In this document: positions 1-11,697 of the stretch, piece after piece
How the letters are laid out: each line of letters starts with the position of its first letter
How positions within the stretch are numbered: position 1 is the first letter of the stretch
Source: Daphnia pulex
Taxonomy: Eukaryota; Arthropoda; Branchiopoda; Diplostraca; Daphniidae
Direction: 5' to 3'
NCBI RefSeq assembly: GCF_021134715.1
Contig: NC_060026.1
Location: 7,865,001 to 7,929,000, forward strand
Length of the DNA: 64,000 nucleotides
Made by a program: the position numbers and the translations under genes
Notes under the pieces: model-generated
Database searches by the model: none
What the model was told of the DNA's origin: nothing
What the model saw: only the letters and a program-made list of their open reading frames with translations

Positions 1-2635
1 GCAGGAGGGACAAAGTTGATAATAGATTAGACTGATGACATTGTTGAGGAAATAAGGTTGGTGGCCGCTGAAATGGAGAAGAATTAACTTTCTGTAGTTG
101 GCTTTTTTACTTCGATCCCAATGTCATTTTTATCGGGGATAAAAGATGTGGCATCAGCTTCTGAAGGAAATACATTTTTAATATTCTGTGAACTAAAAAA
201 TGTAACAACGCTTGACACGCTTGTAATCTGCTAGTTCCTTGCCTAGAAAGCTAATAAAATGTTTAACATGGAGAAAAACGAATAGAGGCAAAAAAACTAA
301 CAAGTAACGCAGCATATCGTTGCTGCCATTTTGTGCAAGTACTAAACTGCAACTTCTGCTCTTCAGGTTTGAATTGGATTCTGGCAGGTGAGACAGTTCA
401 TGTCGATCAGTGAAAGGATGCACGAAAAGTACGCGAATGGTATGAAATTATTATGTTTTTATAGTTTGACCAATATATTACACACATACGAGCGGCACCC
501 TTTACAGTTTGAAGTCTTAGCAAAGCGGAAAGACCTTGGTGTTTCCTTCGTTGGTAGGAGAAAGAGCGAGTCCGATCAGTTGAAGGAAAAATATATCTTA
601 TGTTTCTTTCCTGCACAAAGTCAATCGATCGCTGACAGTTTACCTTGCCAAGTTTTATCTTGTTCTCTGCATCTCTAGCTTTTTACAGTTTTTGCAATGG
701 CTCACTTCTTGCTTGCTTCAAGTGTCGATTAGAAATTCGCGTCAAGCAGCAAAAAGTAGATTGTAGTTCTTGTAAGAATAGATTCCACCGTGTTTTGTGG
801 AGAGATATTTCTACCAAGCATTAGATTCGTAGGGAATTCTTTTTTGCTGAATACTAATTTCGTGTTCTCCCATTGTATACAAGTTTAACAAAAAGACATT
901 TCTTTTCACCTTTAATGACAATTCATTCTGCTGCTTCTCCTTCTCGTGGTTTTCCTACTTTTGTCTATGATTTTCCGTCTTGCAATGATTTCCATGATTC
1001 CCTTTTGACAACACTGCGTTCGACTTCTGTTATTTAATGATTTTTCTAATCCAGCTTTTTAGGCAAATTTGTTTACATGATTATAATGAAATTTTCTAAA
1101 TTTTCCCTCAACTTCTTCGAAGATAACCTACTGACCCCTTCGTATAAATCCTCCTCTGCCTGCCTTCTTACTGTAGCTGCTGCACCTGGATCGGCCAGAA
1201 GTTCTTCCTCAATGGATAGATGCAGTGCGGCTGTATTTATCGGCAGTATATCCCCAATTGATTATTTGTTGCCTTTATTATCGCAGGCATTTACTCAAAT
1301 CAGCGCCTGGGCTCAGGTTGCAGGTATTGACTGCAATGATAATTTCCATTGATTTTTGTCTGACCAACATTCTGATACTTTTAGTGTCTTTCTCTATCAC
1401 TCGTTGGAGAGAAAACATTGCAATTCCCTAATATCACTTAATAGATATTCCCCACTGTGAAGCCGATCGGCCACTCCTTTCAATTTTTTAAAGAATCATT
1501 TTATTATTTCTCGCAAACAACTTAACTTGATCATTCAAACCACATCGGTGGCTTAGATGAGCGAAAGTACAACGGACATAAAAGACACAAAGAGAACACT
1601 AGAACACCACCCATCACCGAGTCATGAAATTCGCAAGGTGGAAGTGAAGAAGAATTCGAACGACACCAAAAATATAACATGTTACTTTCTTTCTCAAGCA
1701 CTATGTGTTTAAATAAATCTACCCTTACCTGTTTGATGAAAAGATTTTAACTTGTCGTTCACGTCAGTAGAATTTCTCGCTTCCAATGTAGCGTCGAGAT
1801 GGTCATTACCACTCCACTCCGATTGCTTTTTCTTTAATTTAGCTCTTGCTTCCAATTGTTTCTTTGAGAAGAAACTCATTGTTAAGCGAACTGAATATTA
1901 ACGAGCACGAGACGCTTAAAGACAACACAACACCCACGACAACACAACAACACGACACGCTTAAGATGCACGAAACAATAGATCGCAAGTGTTGGAAAAC
2001 TAACGATCGTCGGTTTTCTGCCTCAGGATACAAAACTCAGGCCAAAAATCTTAACCCCCCTACCTCCCATTGATTTGCTCCTTTCGCTACCATTTTGTTT
2101 TGACGCCAAAAGTAGCGCCAAAATATACCACGTTTGTTTGTTCAAAAAGAAGCTTCTTTTTTCAGGGTGTTCTATCGAAATGGAACACTGGCACACAAGG
2201 AACACTCTCCATAAGAGAAGGGTATCTCAGTGATCCACGGCATTCAAGTGTTCAACGAGCAACATGGTGTGCTCGGTGGAATTGATTAATTTGTGCAGCG
2301 ACGATGCTGTTTTACCACCTATAACGCACGAGGAATATTTAAGTTCAAAAGAAATATGTCCATTACTTCTTGGATTAGGTCAAATTCATGGAATATACTG
2401 TATGTATTGTTTGTTCTAGATGTTGTGTGAAGATCGAATATTTTTTGTATTTTGGAATTTTTTGAATATATGGATCAAACGACGACTCTTTTTGCGCTAA
2501 GAGAAAGATATCTGTTCTACAAATGCTTTACTTAGTTAGAATCGCCTTTGAAAGCTCTATTTAACGGTATTTTTACTGAAATTTTCTGTAAAAAAGCCCA
2601 CCCGACAGCCTTTAACACGGCGAGATTGCACTGAG
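1..2635. other. No recognisable gene; AT-rich non-coding DNA
   Basis: Only short open frames occur on both strands here (the longest is about 96 codons), and none resembles a known domain or is bounded by convincing splice sites. The stretch around 1,900-1,960 is an ACAAC/CAACA-rich low-complexity tract. I see no RNA gene or transposon end before 2,636. Confidence 0.5.
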
Positions 2636-2769
2636 CAGTGTTCTGTATTTGACGAATAAAATACAAAAAAAAATACTTTAATACGCCCACTAAAGAAGGC
2701 AAAAATACAAATAAAATACAGCTTTATCTGTATTTTTTTTGTATTTTATTCGTCAAATACAGAACACTG
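2636..2769. mobile_element. hAT-type MITE, 134 bp, with 8-bp target-site duplication
   Basis: The element begins CAGTGTTCTGTATTTGACG and ends with the reverse complement of the same sequence, so about 39 bp at each end can pair. It is flanked by an identical 8-bp direct repeat, GCACTGAG, at 2628-2635 and 2770-2777. CAGTG termini plus an 8-bp duplication are diagnostic of hAT transposons. At 134 bp with no coding potential, it is a non-autonomous MITE mobilised in trans. The identical duplication suggests a fairly recent insertion. Confidence 0.9.
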
Positions 2770-2777
2770 GCACTGAG

Positions 2778-4120
2778 TCCAATCCTTAATATAGTGTAGT
2801 CCATGACGGTAGGAATCGTAGTATCCCTTCCGTCAAATTAAACTTAAAGCAAACTGAGCCATTTTCCTACCAAAGAAACTTTCGCGGATGACTGTATTTC
2901 AATAAACTGTATTATAATGGGACGAATGGGAGGGAGGAGGGCGTACGAAAAAAAGGGGACCAAAGTTTCCTCTTCTCACCCATTCGTCCCATTCTCCCTC
3001 TTCTCCCCGTTCTTACGTTAAAAAAGTCTAGAGCCATGCTGCGTTGCCAGATAAAACGGCTAAAGAAAAAAGATCCCGAAGATCCCTATAAGCTACAAAT
3101 GAAGTCGATAATAAAATTAATTTCACAAGAGAAAGAATGACCCCAACATGGGTCCCAAAAATAAGGCTATTAATAAAACAATTTTCGAGTCCTTCTTAAT
3201 ATCAATCATACTCGTAGATGGTGCGTTAGAAACAGGTTTTATAGTTTTTTTATAGTTGGAAGAAAAGCAAGTTTTAGTGCCACAAGCACTTTAACATGGG
3301 GTCTAATGGGCGACACCTTTGCCTTACAATTTGCTGTTAAATTTTTTTTGAATAATTTATCGCTTAAATTTACAATTATAAATAGCAAAAAGGCATGGTA
3401 AAATCATTATTATACAAGCATTAATTTATTTTTGAACACATTCTTCATGGCCGGGAAAAGAATGTTCACTTGCTTGTTCAAAATTGGCAGTTAGATGGCG
3501 TGGCTGCCATTCGAAAGGTCTGAGATTCGAATCTCAGTAAAGTAAAAGTGAAAAAAATGAAAATATAAAATCTTTAATTTTTTAAATGTATCATAACTTT
3601 TTTATTATTAAAAAAACACTCTGGTTTAGCAGACGAGCGTCATTTATAGCGTTGTCATCACCAGATTCAATCCTATGCTTTCTCGCATGTAATATCAACG
3701 AGTTTTCCAATAGCCCAACCGTTGACTTATATAATGCAATTTATAAATGTTGGAATATTATACAGAAAAAGATTGTAATGAATGGGTCTGAATTTCGGAT
3801 ATCTTACTTTAATTTGTATTTCCATTTACAATTTCCATTACAAACAATTTGGAAATTCTGCCGAATGGCAACGGTGATTCGGCAGCCTATATTTCTACCG
3901 AATTGGCGATTAGCAACTCCCAGAAAATTGTCTCAATCTAGATTGAATGTTTTTTTTCATTTATAAATATTTATTTATTTATTTATAATTATATATTCAT
4001 CTCTAGATGGCATTTATGTCGCAATTTTTAAAATATCTTTGACGCCCTCTACTGGACATATTTAAAGTGCAAAATAAAAATAGGGCTTTCTAGTTTTTGC
4101 GGCAACCCTGTACGTTTCAT
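2778..4120. other. Non-coding, repeat-like DNA
   Basis: No supportable gene. 2920-2995 contains a partial inverted repeat built on GGGACGAATGGGA and its complement. 3490-3535 has a tRNA-like B box (GATTCGAATCTC), listed separately. 4030-4065 (GACGCCCTCTACTGGACAT) resembles 17929-17950 (GCGGCCCTCTACCGGACAT), so both are probably pieces of one dispersed repeat. Confidence 0.4.
3485..3540 (+). repeat. Possible tRNA-derived SINE head
   Basis: The segment contains a strong T-arm/B-box-like palindrome (GAGATTCGAATCTC) preceded by an A-box-like stretch (AGTTAGATGGCGTGG) and followed by an A-rich tail. The spacing fits a pol III internal promoter, but I cannot fold a full acceptor stem. I read it as a decayed tRNA-derived SINE rather than a functional tRNA gene. 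Confidence 0.3.
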
Positions 4121-4351
4121 TCAATATTCTAACAGACTTTCACTGAACACTGACCACTCTCTCGTGGTATGCGCAGTCCCCCCGTCTAGCCGGCTTTGGC
4201 TGCGAGTCAGCCTCATAAAACTAAAAAATTTTGACGCGTTTTCCGGGCACTCTCGCTCATTTGATCTTTTGAGCTCCTTGTTTACATCTAGCTTCGACAT
4301 TCTTCCTTTTTTCACTTTCAGATTAATATTCAGTCTGACTAGGTCCAGCAA
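4121..4351 (-). pseudogene. Partial 3' module of the small membrane-protein array
   Basis: This 76-codon frame starts LDLVRLNINLKVKK, which matches the unusual C-terminal extension of the neighbouring intact copy (LDPIRLKINLKVKK, about 4600-4660), followed by a Lys/Arg/Glu-rich tail (KELKRSNERECPENAS). The segment is therefore a duplicated piece of the same 3' exon. The upstream membrane-helix exon is missing, so I call it a fragment. The function of the family is unknown. Confidence 0.45.
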
Positions 4352-4493
4352 TGTCTTCCTCTGGCTTTATTTTTGCCGTTTAAACTTTATCCTTTTCCTT
4401 TCAAGTTTTTGCGCAACCCAGCTCGTCTTCATTCACTACTCTAGCAGAGTACCCACCTTCACTGACTACGAGTCAGCAACGGAAAACTCGAAA

Positions 4494-5024
4494 CTATGAA
4501 CGTGATTTACAAGCACTCCAGCTAATATGATGTTCTGAGTCCCTTTTACGATCTAGGTTTTTTTTCCGCGCATCATTACTGACTTCTTTTGGTTTTACTT
4601 TGACTTCTTCCTTTTTTTTCACTTTCAGATTAATCTTCAGTCTGATTGGGTCCAGTACCAACAACTCCTTTATTTGCCCCAACAAGGTGACTTGCTGTCT
4701 GAGCAGCTCTTCCAAGTTGATGGGTGGAGCAGCTCCAGCTGCGGAAGGGGGGTTGACATACTCGACAAGGGCATTCCACCATTTCCCTTAAATAATAATA
4801 AAAAAAAAATAAATATTTAAATATTTATTTTTATTTAAAAAAATCATACTTACATTTACGTATGAGTCGACCCCCATATTTTTTCCAAAAGGGCCATATC
4901 ACATACTTAAATCCGATCACAATACGAATGCCAAAAGTGCCTTGAAGGAACTTAAGTTCTTTTTCCAGCACAATTGTGCCTACCTCTTCTGCAAGTTCTT
5001 CCACATCAATAAATTTTGGGTCAA
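4494..5024 (-). CDS. Small single-helix membrane protein, copy with basic tail (unknown family)
   Basis: Two exons are visible on the minus strand: 5024-4854 (171 nt) and 4786-4494. Exon a encodes DPKFIDVEELAEEVG, a short amphipathic lead, then KFLQGTFG and a hydrophobic helix ending FKYVIWPFWKKYGG. Exon b begins WKWWNALVEYVNPP, then a Pro/Ala stretch, a leucine-rich helix (EELLRQQVTLLGQIKELL) and a Lys-rich tail ending SACKSRS. The donor is gtaag; the acceptor (ttaag) is atypical. The first coding exon is not certain; in sister copies it is a tiny exon encoding ARPIG or MPI. The family is not recognised. The layout suggests a one-pass membrane protein with a cytoplasmic coiled coil. No stop interrupts these two exons. 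Confidence 0.5.
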
Positions 5025-5065
5025 CTAAATAAAAAAAAATAAACATTTATTTTTTATTTTATTAT

Positions 5066-5481
5066 TTACTTATTATTATTCGCAAGCGCTTCGACGGGGG
5101 CTGCACGTTCCACTGCCAACAACTCCTTTATTTGCCCCAACAAGGTGACTTGCTGTCTGAGCAGCTCCTCCAAGTTGATGGGTGGAGCAGCTCCAGCTGC
5201 GAGAGGGGGGTTGACATACTCGACAAGGGCATTCCACCATTTCCCTGAAATAATAAAATATAAAAATAAATATTTAAATATTTATTTTTATTTAAAAAAA
5301 TCATACTTACATTTACGCATGAGTCGACCCCCATATTTTTTCCAAAAGGGCCATATCACATACTTAAATCCGATCACAATACAAATGCCAAAAGTGCCTT
5401 GAAGGAACTTAATTTCTTTACCCAGCACAATTTTGTCTACCTCTTCTGCAAGGCCGTCCACATCAATAAATTTTGGGTCAA
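5066..5481 (-). CDS. Small single-helix membrane protein, intact reference copy (unknown family)
   Basis: Exon a is 5481-5311 (171 nt, the same length as in its paralogues) and exon b 5244-5066, joined in phase 1 across a gtaag...tttcag intron. Residues run DPKFIDVDGLAEEVDK, KFLQGTFG, a helix, FKYVIWPFWKKYGGRLMRK, then WKWWNALVEYVNPPLAAG, a Leu-rich amphipathic helix, and end ALANNNK. It is the least damaged copy, so I use it as the family reference. An upstream mini-exon encoding ARPIG (near 5550-5567, ctgccaggccaattgga on the minus strand) can join in the same phase. The copies sit head to tail, with only about 42 bp between this stop codon and the next acceptor. I recognise no known family. 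Confidence 0.55.
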
Positions 5482-5639
5482 CTAAAAAAATAAAAATAAA
5501 TAAACATTAATTTTTTTCCTATTATTTACTTATTATTATTACTTATTTTACTTCCAATTGGCCTGGCAGCTGCAAAAGGAAGGAAAATTAGCCAGCCAAT
5601 TATCATTAATAAATTGGCAGCCTTCCTGGCGACTTGCTT

Positions 5640-5971
5640 GCTTGAAGTAAAAACTTTCTTAGCAGCTATGCAGCTTATGCAGCTAGCGAAACTAAAACTT
5701 GCTGTTTGGGCAAGGAGGTCAATAATGTTTCTTGATGAATGGCCACAAAACATATTTCACGGCTACCAGCAACAAAAGGCTTAAAGTTCATTGAAGAACT
5801 CCTGGGCATGTACGATTCCGACTACCTCAGTGGCAAACGCATCCGGGATTGTCTTAGCCACACCTTAAGAGAAATTACACAAAAAAATTGATTATTTCCG
5901 TGAAAAAAGAAAGATTAAAGACATGACCTTACCTTTCCCCAAGCAAAATGAAGTTTGCCCGAGGAGCATAT
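5640..5971 (-). pseudogene. Frameshifted paralogue of the small membrane-protein family
   Basis: From an ATG at 5971 the frame reads MLLGQTSFCLGKG, splices (gtaagg...cttaag) into VAKTIPDAFATEVVGIVHAQ, and stops after EFFNEL. One base over, the frame continues TLSLLLLVAVKYVLWP then FIKKHY, the family's helix and KYxxWP turn. A one-base change therefore separates the lead peptide from the membrane helix. The product would be a truncated soluble peptide. The assignment rests on the conserved order of acidic lead, helix and K-Y-x-x-W-P. Confidence 0.5.
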
Positions 5972-6098
5972 TGAGAAAAAAAATTAATCTGGCGGGAGTG
6001 AAGGAAGGTTGCGGAGAATCAAAATAAATTTCATTTATTATCTTGATTTTGAATGTAAAAAACGCACAAACATAATAAAAAAACAAAACATTTAAAAA

Positions 6099-6765
6099 TC
6101 ATTGCAGCATCTCCTTGTTCTTTCTCTCCATCTTTTCCAACTGCCCCTGCACCTGAGCCAACTGCTTTCTAGTTGCCGCCTTATCCACTAAAAAGCGAGA
6201 TAAGTTGGCCCTAGCACTAAACAAAATAATAAAGAAACATTTGGAAAATTTAAGAACAAAAGTAAATAAATACAACGACGATAAGTTGAGGAAAATTCAC
6301 AAAAACGTAAATCAGTAAGTTTGTGTATAGAAAATTTGGAAAACATAAATACTTACAATTTTACGTTGTTGTGCATTTTCCGCAATTTATGCCCTTGGCG
6401 TATTTTAATTTTTTCCTCAAGAATTTCCCTCTCAACTCTCTCCCGCTCTCACTCCAACCATTCCACACGAAATTTTTTGTCATCGGCGTACTGGTGAAGC
6501 TTGGTGAGGCGAGACGGGGGAGGCTGTAGAAACGCTGGGGAGGGAAGTTGAGGCGCTTGGCAGGCTGGGAGAGGCGGTGAGGACGGATTAGTCTATTTTT
6601 CTTAGGGTTTGCTCCAATTCATCTCCTTTGCTAAAACCTTCAGCCAAATCGGAATCTAGAAAATAAAAAAATATAACATTTTGTTAATATTACACATTTA
6701 ATTAGAAAAACAACACGAATACAGAAAAATTTTCACTTACTGGAGATGTAACTTGCTGCAGTCAT
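6099..6765 (-). pseudogene. Degenerate coiled-coil gene at the head of the minus-strand array
   Basis: ATG at 6765 starts a 25-nt exon (MTAASYIS) with a gtaag donor. A second exon from 6655 continues NSDLAEGFSKGDELEQTLRK and then stops at 6588-6590. Further on, an exon ending at 6357 reads RLTKLHQYADDKKFRVEWLE, a TGA, then a Glu/Arg-rich helix, and a last exon 6216-6099 encodes FLVDKAATRKQLAQVQGQLE and ends KEMLQ. Heptad-like spacing suggests a coiled coil. The stops mean it is decayed or mis-spliced in my model. The opening (S-x-L-A/S-E-G) recalls module A of the plus-strand array (SSQLSEGDDF). Confidence 0.35.
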
Positions 6766-8743
6766 TTCGTAAAACTTAATTACAGTTGATGTTTTGAATC
6801 AGCAAGAATTCAGAGTGCGTTTTGTAAATGCAACATTGTCATTATCATATTTCAATCTATCTTAATGAAATATACGCTGTATATTTGATTAATTTTAGAA
6901 TGCTGGAAAGGGCTGAGAAAGGGAAACGCGAACGGATAAAAAAATTTTGCGAATGTTACGTACGACTTGCTGTGTTGCACAATATCCCTTGGTAGATATC
7001 AAACGCGGTTTGTTTCTTCTGAATCAGAACAATTTTGGCATAACGCGGAAGAACGCGAATCGATAGACTCCATCTGAGCCGAATTGGGCTGGGACAAATT
7101 TGACTACTTCTGAGCAGAGCAGTGAGTGGCAGCCGATTGAGAGTGGTGGCCATCTCGCCGAAAGTTTCTTGCCAAATTGTGCGCCATTCCGGCCTCTTCA
7201 TTGTCCGATGATCCATGTTGATATTGGCCGTTGGCCGTTGTCACAGCCTTCTGATAACGCATGGAAATTGAACTGGTTGATGCTCGTTCGGTTGCTCAAC
7301 AGGATAAACAAGTGGCCTCGGAACACCTCGTTCGTCTACGTATATTAGACTAGAAGGCTTGAAGTACTTTATTGTGGGCACGGGTGCTGCAGCATTGGGA
7401 AAGGCACCGTGGCAGGGACTAACTGTACTAGGATTCGCAGCTGGAGGATCATGAGAAGCCTCCTCATCAACCGAACGAGTTACCGGAGTAACAGCCGCTG
7501 ATCCTCTGCGAGGCGGAGGCCAATTAAACCGTTCTCGTAGAAAAAAAACTGGACTGGAGGCCATAAATGTTCTTGGCCGAATAGAACAGTGCCAATCCGA
7601 ACGTTCCTTCGGCCATTTTAATAAGCAAATCAGCTACATGGTGGTAAAATTATGTGTCTGACATTTCAGAGCTATTATCCATTCAAAAATTTGAAGACCT
7701 GTGACAATGTGAGCTCGTTCTAAAAATTCTTGAAAGGACACGAGGAGCGTTTGACAAAAAGAGACCATCAAAGGGCATGCACAGATCTTGTCATAAGATG
7801 TGAGAACTTTTTCAAACACCTGACACTGCACAAAACAACGTGAAGCTGCCAAATATTTAACACAAAAGCCACCTTTCAGATATTGGACGACCCACGAGGG
7901 AACAAAGAGCAACGAGGCAATTGGTCATTAGATGAAGTTTTGGAGCAAGGGAAACTCAATTAACGTGATTCTCATAATAGGTTACATTTTTCTTAATAAT
8001 TCCTGCTTTGATTACCATTTATTTAAAACATTAACTAATAGGAAACAGTAAATGAAAATATTAACAATTACGACCCATCGTTGATAGTTCCAGTTACCAC
8101 CATTTGAAATTCACCTCAAAAGAACAAGATTTTTCGGCAATGATTGCAGCCACGAAAAAAGAACCATCAAACCTCACCAAGACGTTGGGATCCTCTAGAA
8201 TGCCACTTATGAGATGCTAAAAAGGTCTCAAAAACTTAAGGTGCTCATTAAAATGTTTATTGATTATTGTGTCTGATCTAACCTTAAAAACACTGTAGTC
8301 TGTCGGGTGAGGAATTGGATTTTTAGATCATATTCTATCTGTTCTAAATTGACTTGATGACGTCAGAAATTTTATTTGATCTTCTAAGTATCCGTTGTTG
8401 CTCTGGTTTTATAGAGAAGATTCAATAAATTGCGATTGACAACATTGCGTTCACAAGTGCGCAAATGGCCATCGAAAAAAAAAACATTATGCGTAGGCTA
8501 CTACCATCAAGCAGTTTTTAAAAAAGGGTTTGCTACAGCTACCATACTCGATCCTATAGGTTTAAGGCGTATCAATATATCAGAGGCAGACAAGATTGTG
8601 TTTCACTAAAAATAAATTTCTATCAAGATGCTGAATCTTATGGAAAGAAGTGAAGGAGAACAGTGAAAAAAAACAGCTGCAGCTGTTCTTTTCGTGTAAA
8701 TGTTTTTCCTTTGCTTAAATTTGATATTTACATTGTTTGATAG
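6766..8743. other. Mostly non-coding; two weak minus-strand frames
   Basis: Two minus-strand frames, 7564-7241 (107 codons, Pro-rich, containing IKYFKPSSLIYVDERGVPRP) and 7216-6956 (86 codons, containing MKRPEWRTIWQETFGEMATT), are more protein-like than random and could be a frame-broken remnant of one gene. I recognise no domain. 7634-8743 shows nothing supportable. Confidence 0.25.
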
Positions 8744-10033
8744 GTGCCTAAGTCTGGCTTGCTAGGGTGTTACAAAAATTTTGATTTAGCAATCAACAAG
8801 AATACACCCCTACTCTATGCAATTGTGCAAACCATGGAGGACGGCAATGTCATACACTGCCTTGCCTTGCCAGAGTGGATTTTTTACTGCGAAAAGTGTA
8901 CATTGTATCCAAGGATTACTCAACAGAAGTCCATGCAACCAGTCTACTAGGAAAACATCAAATTCATGAACAACAGAAATCCCAAGTCAGATTGGCTAGA
9001 GTATGAATTTTGTCAGTTATCTCAATCCACACTACTTAAGTAAGTTATAAATGTATTTGTCTATTTAAACTATTTCAGCTTGTAATTAATAATTATCTCG
9101 TTTATTCATTTAGAATCCTTTGAAAAAATCAGCAAGAGGTCAACTATCCTCACTAATATTCCGACTGGGAATGGTAAATGTTTTTTGAATCTTTTGCTTA
9201 TGTTAAATCTGTAAAAGCATTCGACAAATGTTTTTATTTCACAAGTAGGAAACCTTTTGCCTCGAATAATACTCCGACTGGGAATGGTATATTTTAAAAA
9301 ATATTCTGTAAATGTTATAACTTGAAATTGACTAACTTAAACTTTTGATTTAATTAGATGAAAACAAATTTCTATCTGTCCTTATCGTTCATCATGGGTT
9401 GTGTTCACCGTCTGTCCAGACAAATTCTTCCACTTGGATTGGTATTTAAGATGTTTATTTAAAACTGTAAAAGTACTTTCTAAAACTTTTGATCTCATTT
9501 GAAGAAAACAATTTGCCATCTGTCCCTTTCGTTCGTCCAACTGACCATGGGCCACCTTCTGTCCTCACTAATAAGACTGAAATTGATATGTGGTCAACTT
9601 CTGGCTTGACTACACCTACAGGAAACGGTAATTTTTCTTAGTTACGGATTCCATATTTCAATACTAATTAAAGTTGTGTAAATTAATAGGATGAATAGGT
9701 GTAGTTGCCCAGGATGTACATTCACATTCAACGACTAGAGGAGACCATTCGAGAGAGAGCAATCTCAGAAGATTTGAAAACTCTCAAAACATATCTGGCG
9801 TTTTTCATCATCCGTGGCAGATGACACTTCCGTCAGGTTCGTTGATAAGGTTGAATTGCAGTGTAAGTCAACGAAACAACGACAGTTTAGATTCAGTTTA
9901 TTTGACTTTTCAAAAAAAAAGATTTCGAAAAAGCTTTACCGTCCTACATAAAGTAAAGCAAACGGTTTGGAAATGGTCAGAAAGATGTAGAGGTCGCCAA
10001 ACGGTTCAAAAAAACAGTAAAAAAAAAACATAA
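8744..10033 (+). pseudogene. Degenerate gene with DUF4806-associated N-terminal region and repeated mini-exons
   Basis: An exon from 8744 to 9039 (acceptor gatag, donor gtaag) encodes PLLYAIVQTMEDGNVIHCLA, then W, an in-frame TAG at 8948-8950, and SDWLEYEF. This recalls arthropod proteins of the type Y-A-V-V-x-F-x-D...V.P..W...P..W..Y that often precede a DUF4806 domain, a class with no settled function. Short exons follow at about 9114-9173, 9249-9286, 9358-9441 and 9504-9627. Two are near-repeats ending CCGACTGGGAATG at a donor, and another ends ACACCTACAGGAAACG, coding T-P-T-G-N-G where in frame. A last exon (about 9689-10033) has a basic tail. The TAG and phase conflicts point to a pseudogene. 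The family call is tentative. Confidence 0.35.
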
Positions 10034-11690
10034 AATGGTCAGATTTACTGGTTTCAAACCAAATTCTAGACGCAGGACAGGAGATAGGGTGAGCCACCTC
10101 AAGATAGTAATAACTTGTCGTGGATTGTCCGAAATAAACAAAAAGATCAAATGTATACAAGGAAGTAAAAATTTCTTGGTCTGAACCTACAATTAGTAAA
10201 GAATCAGACCCTCTGTTGTATTGGAAAGAAAAAATGAATAGGTTCCCTTGTTTGTATGTTATTGCAATGAAACACTTGAGTGTGTGTATGACGAGTACAT
10301 CATCAGAAACGGCCTTTTCTGGAGATAAATTACTTTGCAATCACACTCAGGGACCTCTCTCTGCGGAAAAAATAACTACTCTTATTTGTCTGAAGTCTTG
10401 GCTACAATCGAAATTTGATGCATTACTGTTTTTCTATATTTACTTTACTTTACGAAACCAATCATTACTTATTAGTCTTATTTTCAGCAAGAAAGAAATG
10501 CGGGTCACCCCATCTTATACCCTCTAACACCATTTCATTGCCCAGCTGAAAAACAGCTGATTACTGCAGTAATTTGGCCGAAATACTGCAGTAATTTGGT
10601 CGAAATACTGCAGTAATTTGGCCAACTGCAGTTCTTTTTTAATAGGGTGTCTAACTCAACCCCCCTAAAGAAGTATGGGTTGGGTTGCTTGACTGACTCC
10701 TTGCACCTCTGACCAGTGCAAGTGACACTAAGCACCCCGTAATAATGCAGCCAGCATAATATGGCCATCGCATCATTTGAAATTCCAATGGACCCTACTC
10801 TAATCTTTAAAATAGGAAAAATTGTAATTCAAAGTGAGGATGAAAAATCGCCTCTTTTAACCCAATCTCCATCAAATGTATTAAATCCATATGAATAATT
10901 CAATAGATGAAAATCACGAATGATAATCTCACTGATACAATTATTCATTTTTAAACTAATTAATTATCTTGGAGTACCCATCCAAGCTATGCATACACCA
11001 CCTCTTAGTTGTCCGGATTCTGTAGTATTTTGGTTTGGCATGACTTCTTTTTTCAATTTTTTTTTTGTGTACCAACCGACAATACTTCTGTTTTCACTGC
11101 AAAAGTTTATTTTTCCTCTGTTATTACAATTTGTGCTTACTTCCCTTTTTATTGGAATGATTCTCACTACGTACATTTTTTTTTTTAAATTCAGTTTTGT
11201 CTAGTTCCTCTAATGGGGCTTAAGCTAGACATTTTCTGTTATAAGGTATAATATGAGAGTAGTTAGCAATCATCTGCTATAGAGCCTGAGGCATTGTGCC
11301 TCACTTTTTATGGGTCAGTTTTGGATAGAGTCGGTGGATAGGTCGGATCGGATGGTTCACAAAGCGTGGCGCAATGCCTGTTTCTTTCTAGTGACGTAGT
11401 GCCATGTCAATTTCCTCCTTTGTGTTTTCGAGAAGGGCATACGTCATAACAGATTTATATTTGTCTCGGTTGAGCATGAAGTGAACATTTCCAGTAAAAT
11501 CAGGAGAGTTACTATCCAAGCGAACCTTCTTGTAGACAGCACCGAACAATTTTTCTTCCAGTGGTTCGGAATCATAACAGAGTCAGGCAAAACAACACGA
11601 AGGGAAACTCCTCTCTGTTAAATGATATCAGATGAGGAAAACTGACAAACTGTAGCTGTGGCTACACCAGCAAATAAAGGACAACATTGA
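10034..11690. other. Non-coding DNA with a short tandem repeat
   Basis: Nothing codes convincingly. 10563-10623 is a 22-bp tandem repeat (listed separately). 11280-11305 has a small hairpin (GAGGCATTGTGCCTC). The remainder is AT-rich without domain-like frames. Confidence 0.4.
10563..10628. repeat. 22-bp tandem repeat, about three copies
   Basis: The unit ACTGCAGTAATTTGGCCGAA is repeated about three times with one C/T change and ends in a partial copy (CTGCAG). It contains PstI-like CTGCAG palindromes at a regular spacing. No coding role is seen. Confidence 0.75.
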
Positions 11691-11697
11691 GAAAAAA

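Noticed and set aside
388..678. 96-codon plus-strand frame near the left edge
   Set aside because: No domain, no splice support, and competing frames of similar length on the other strand; composition looks non-coding.
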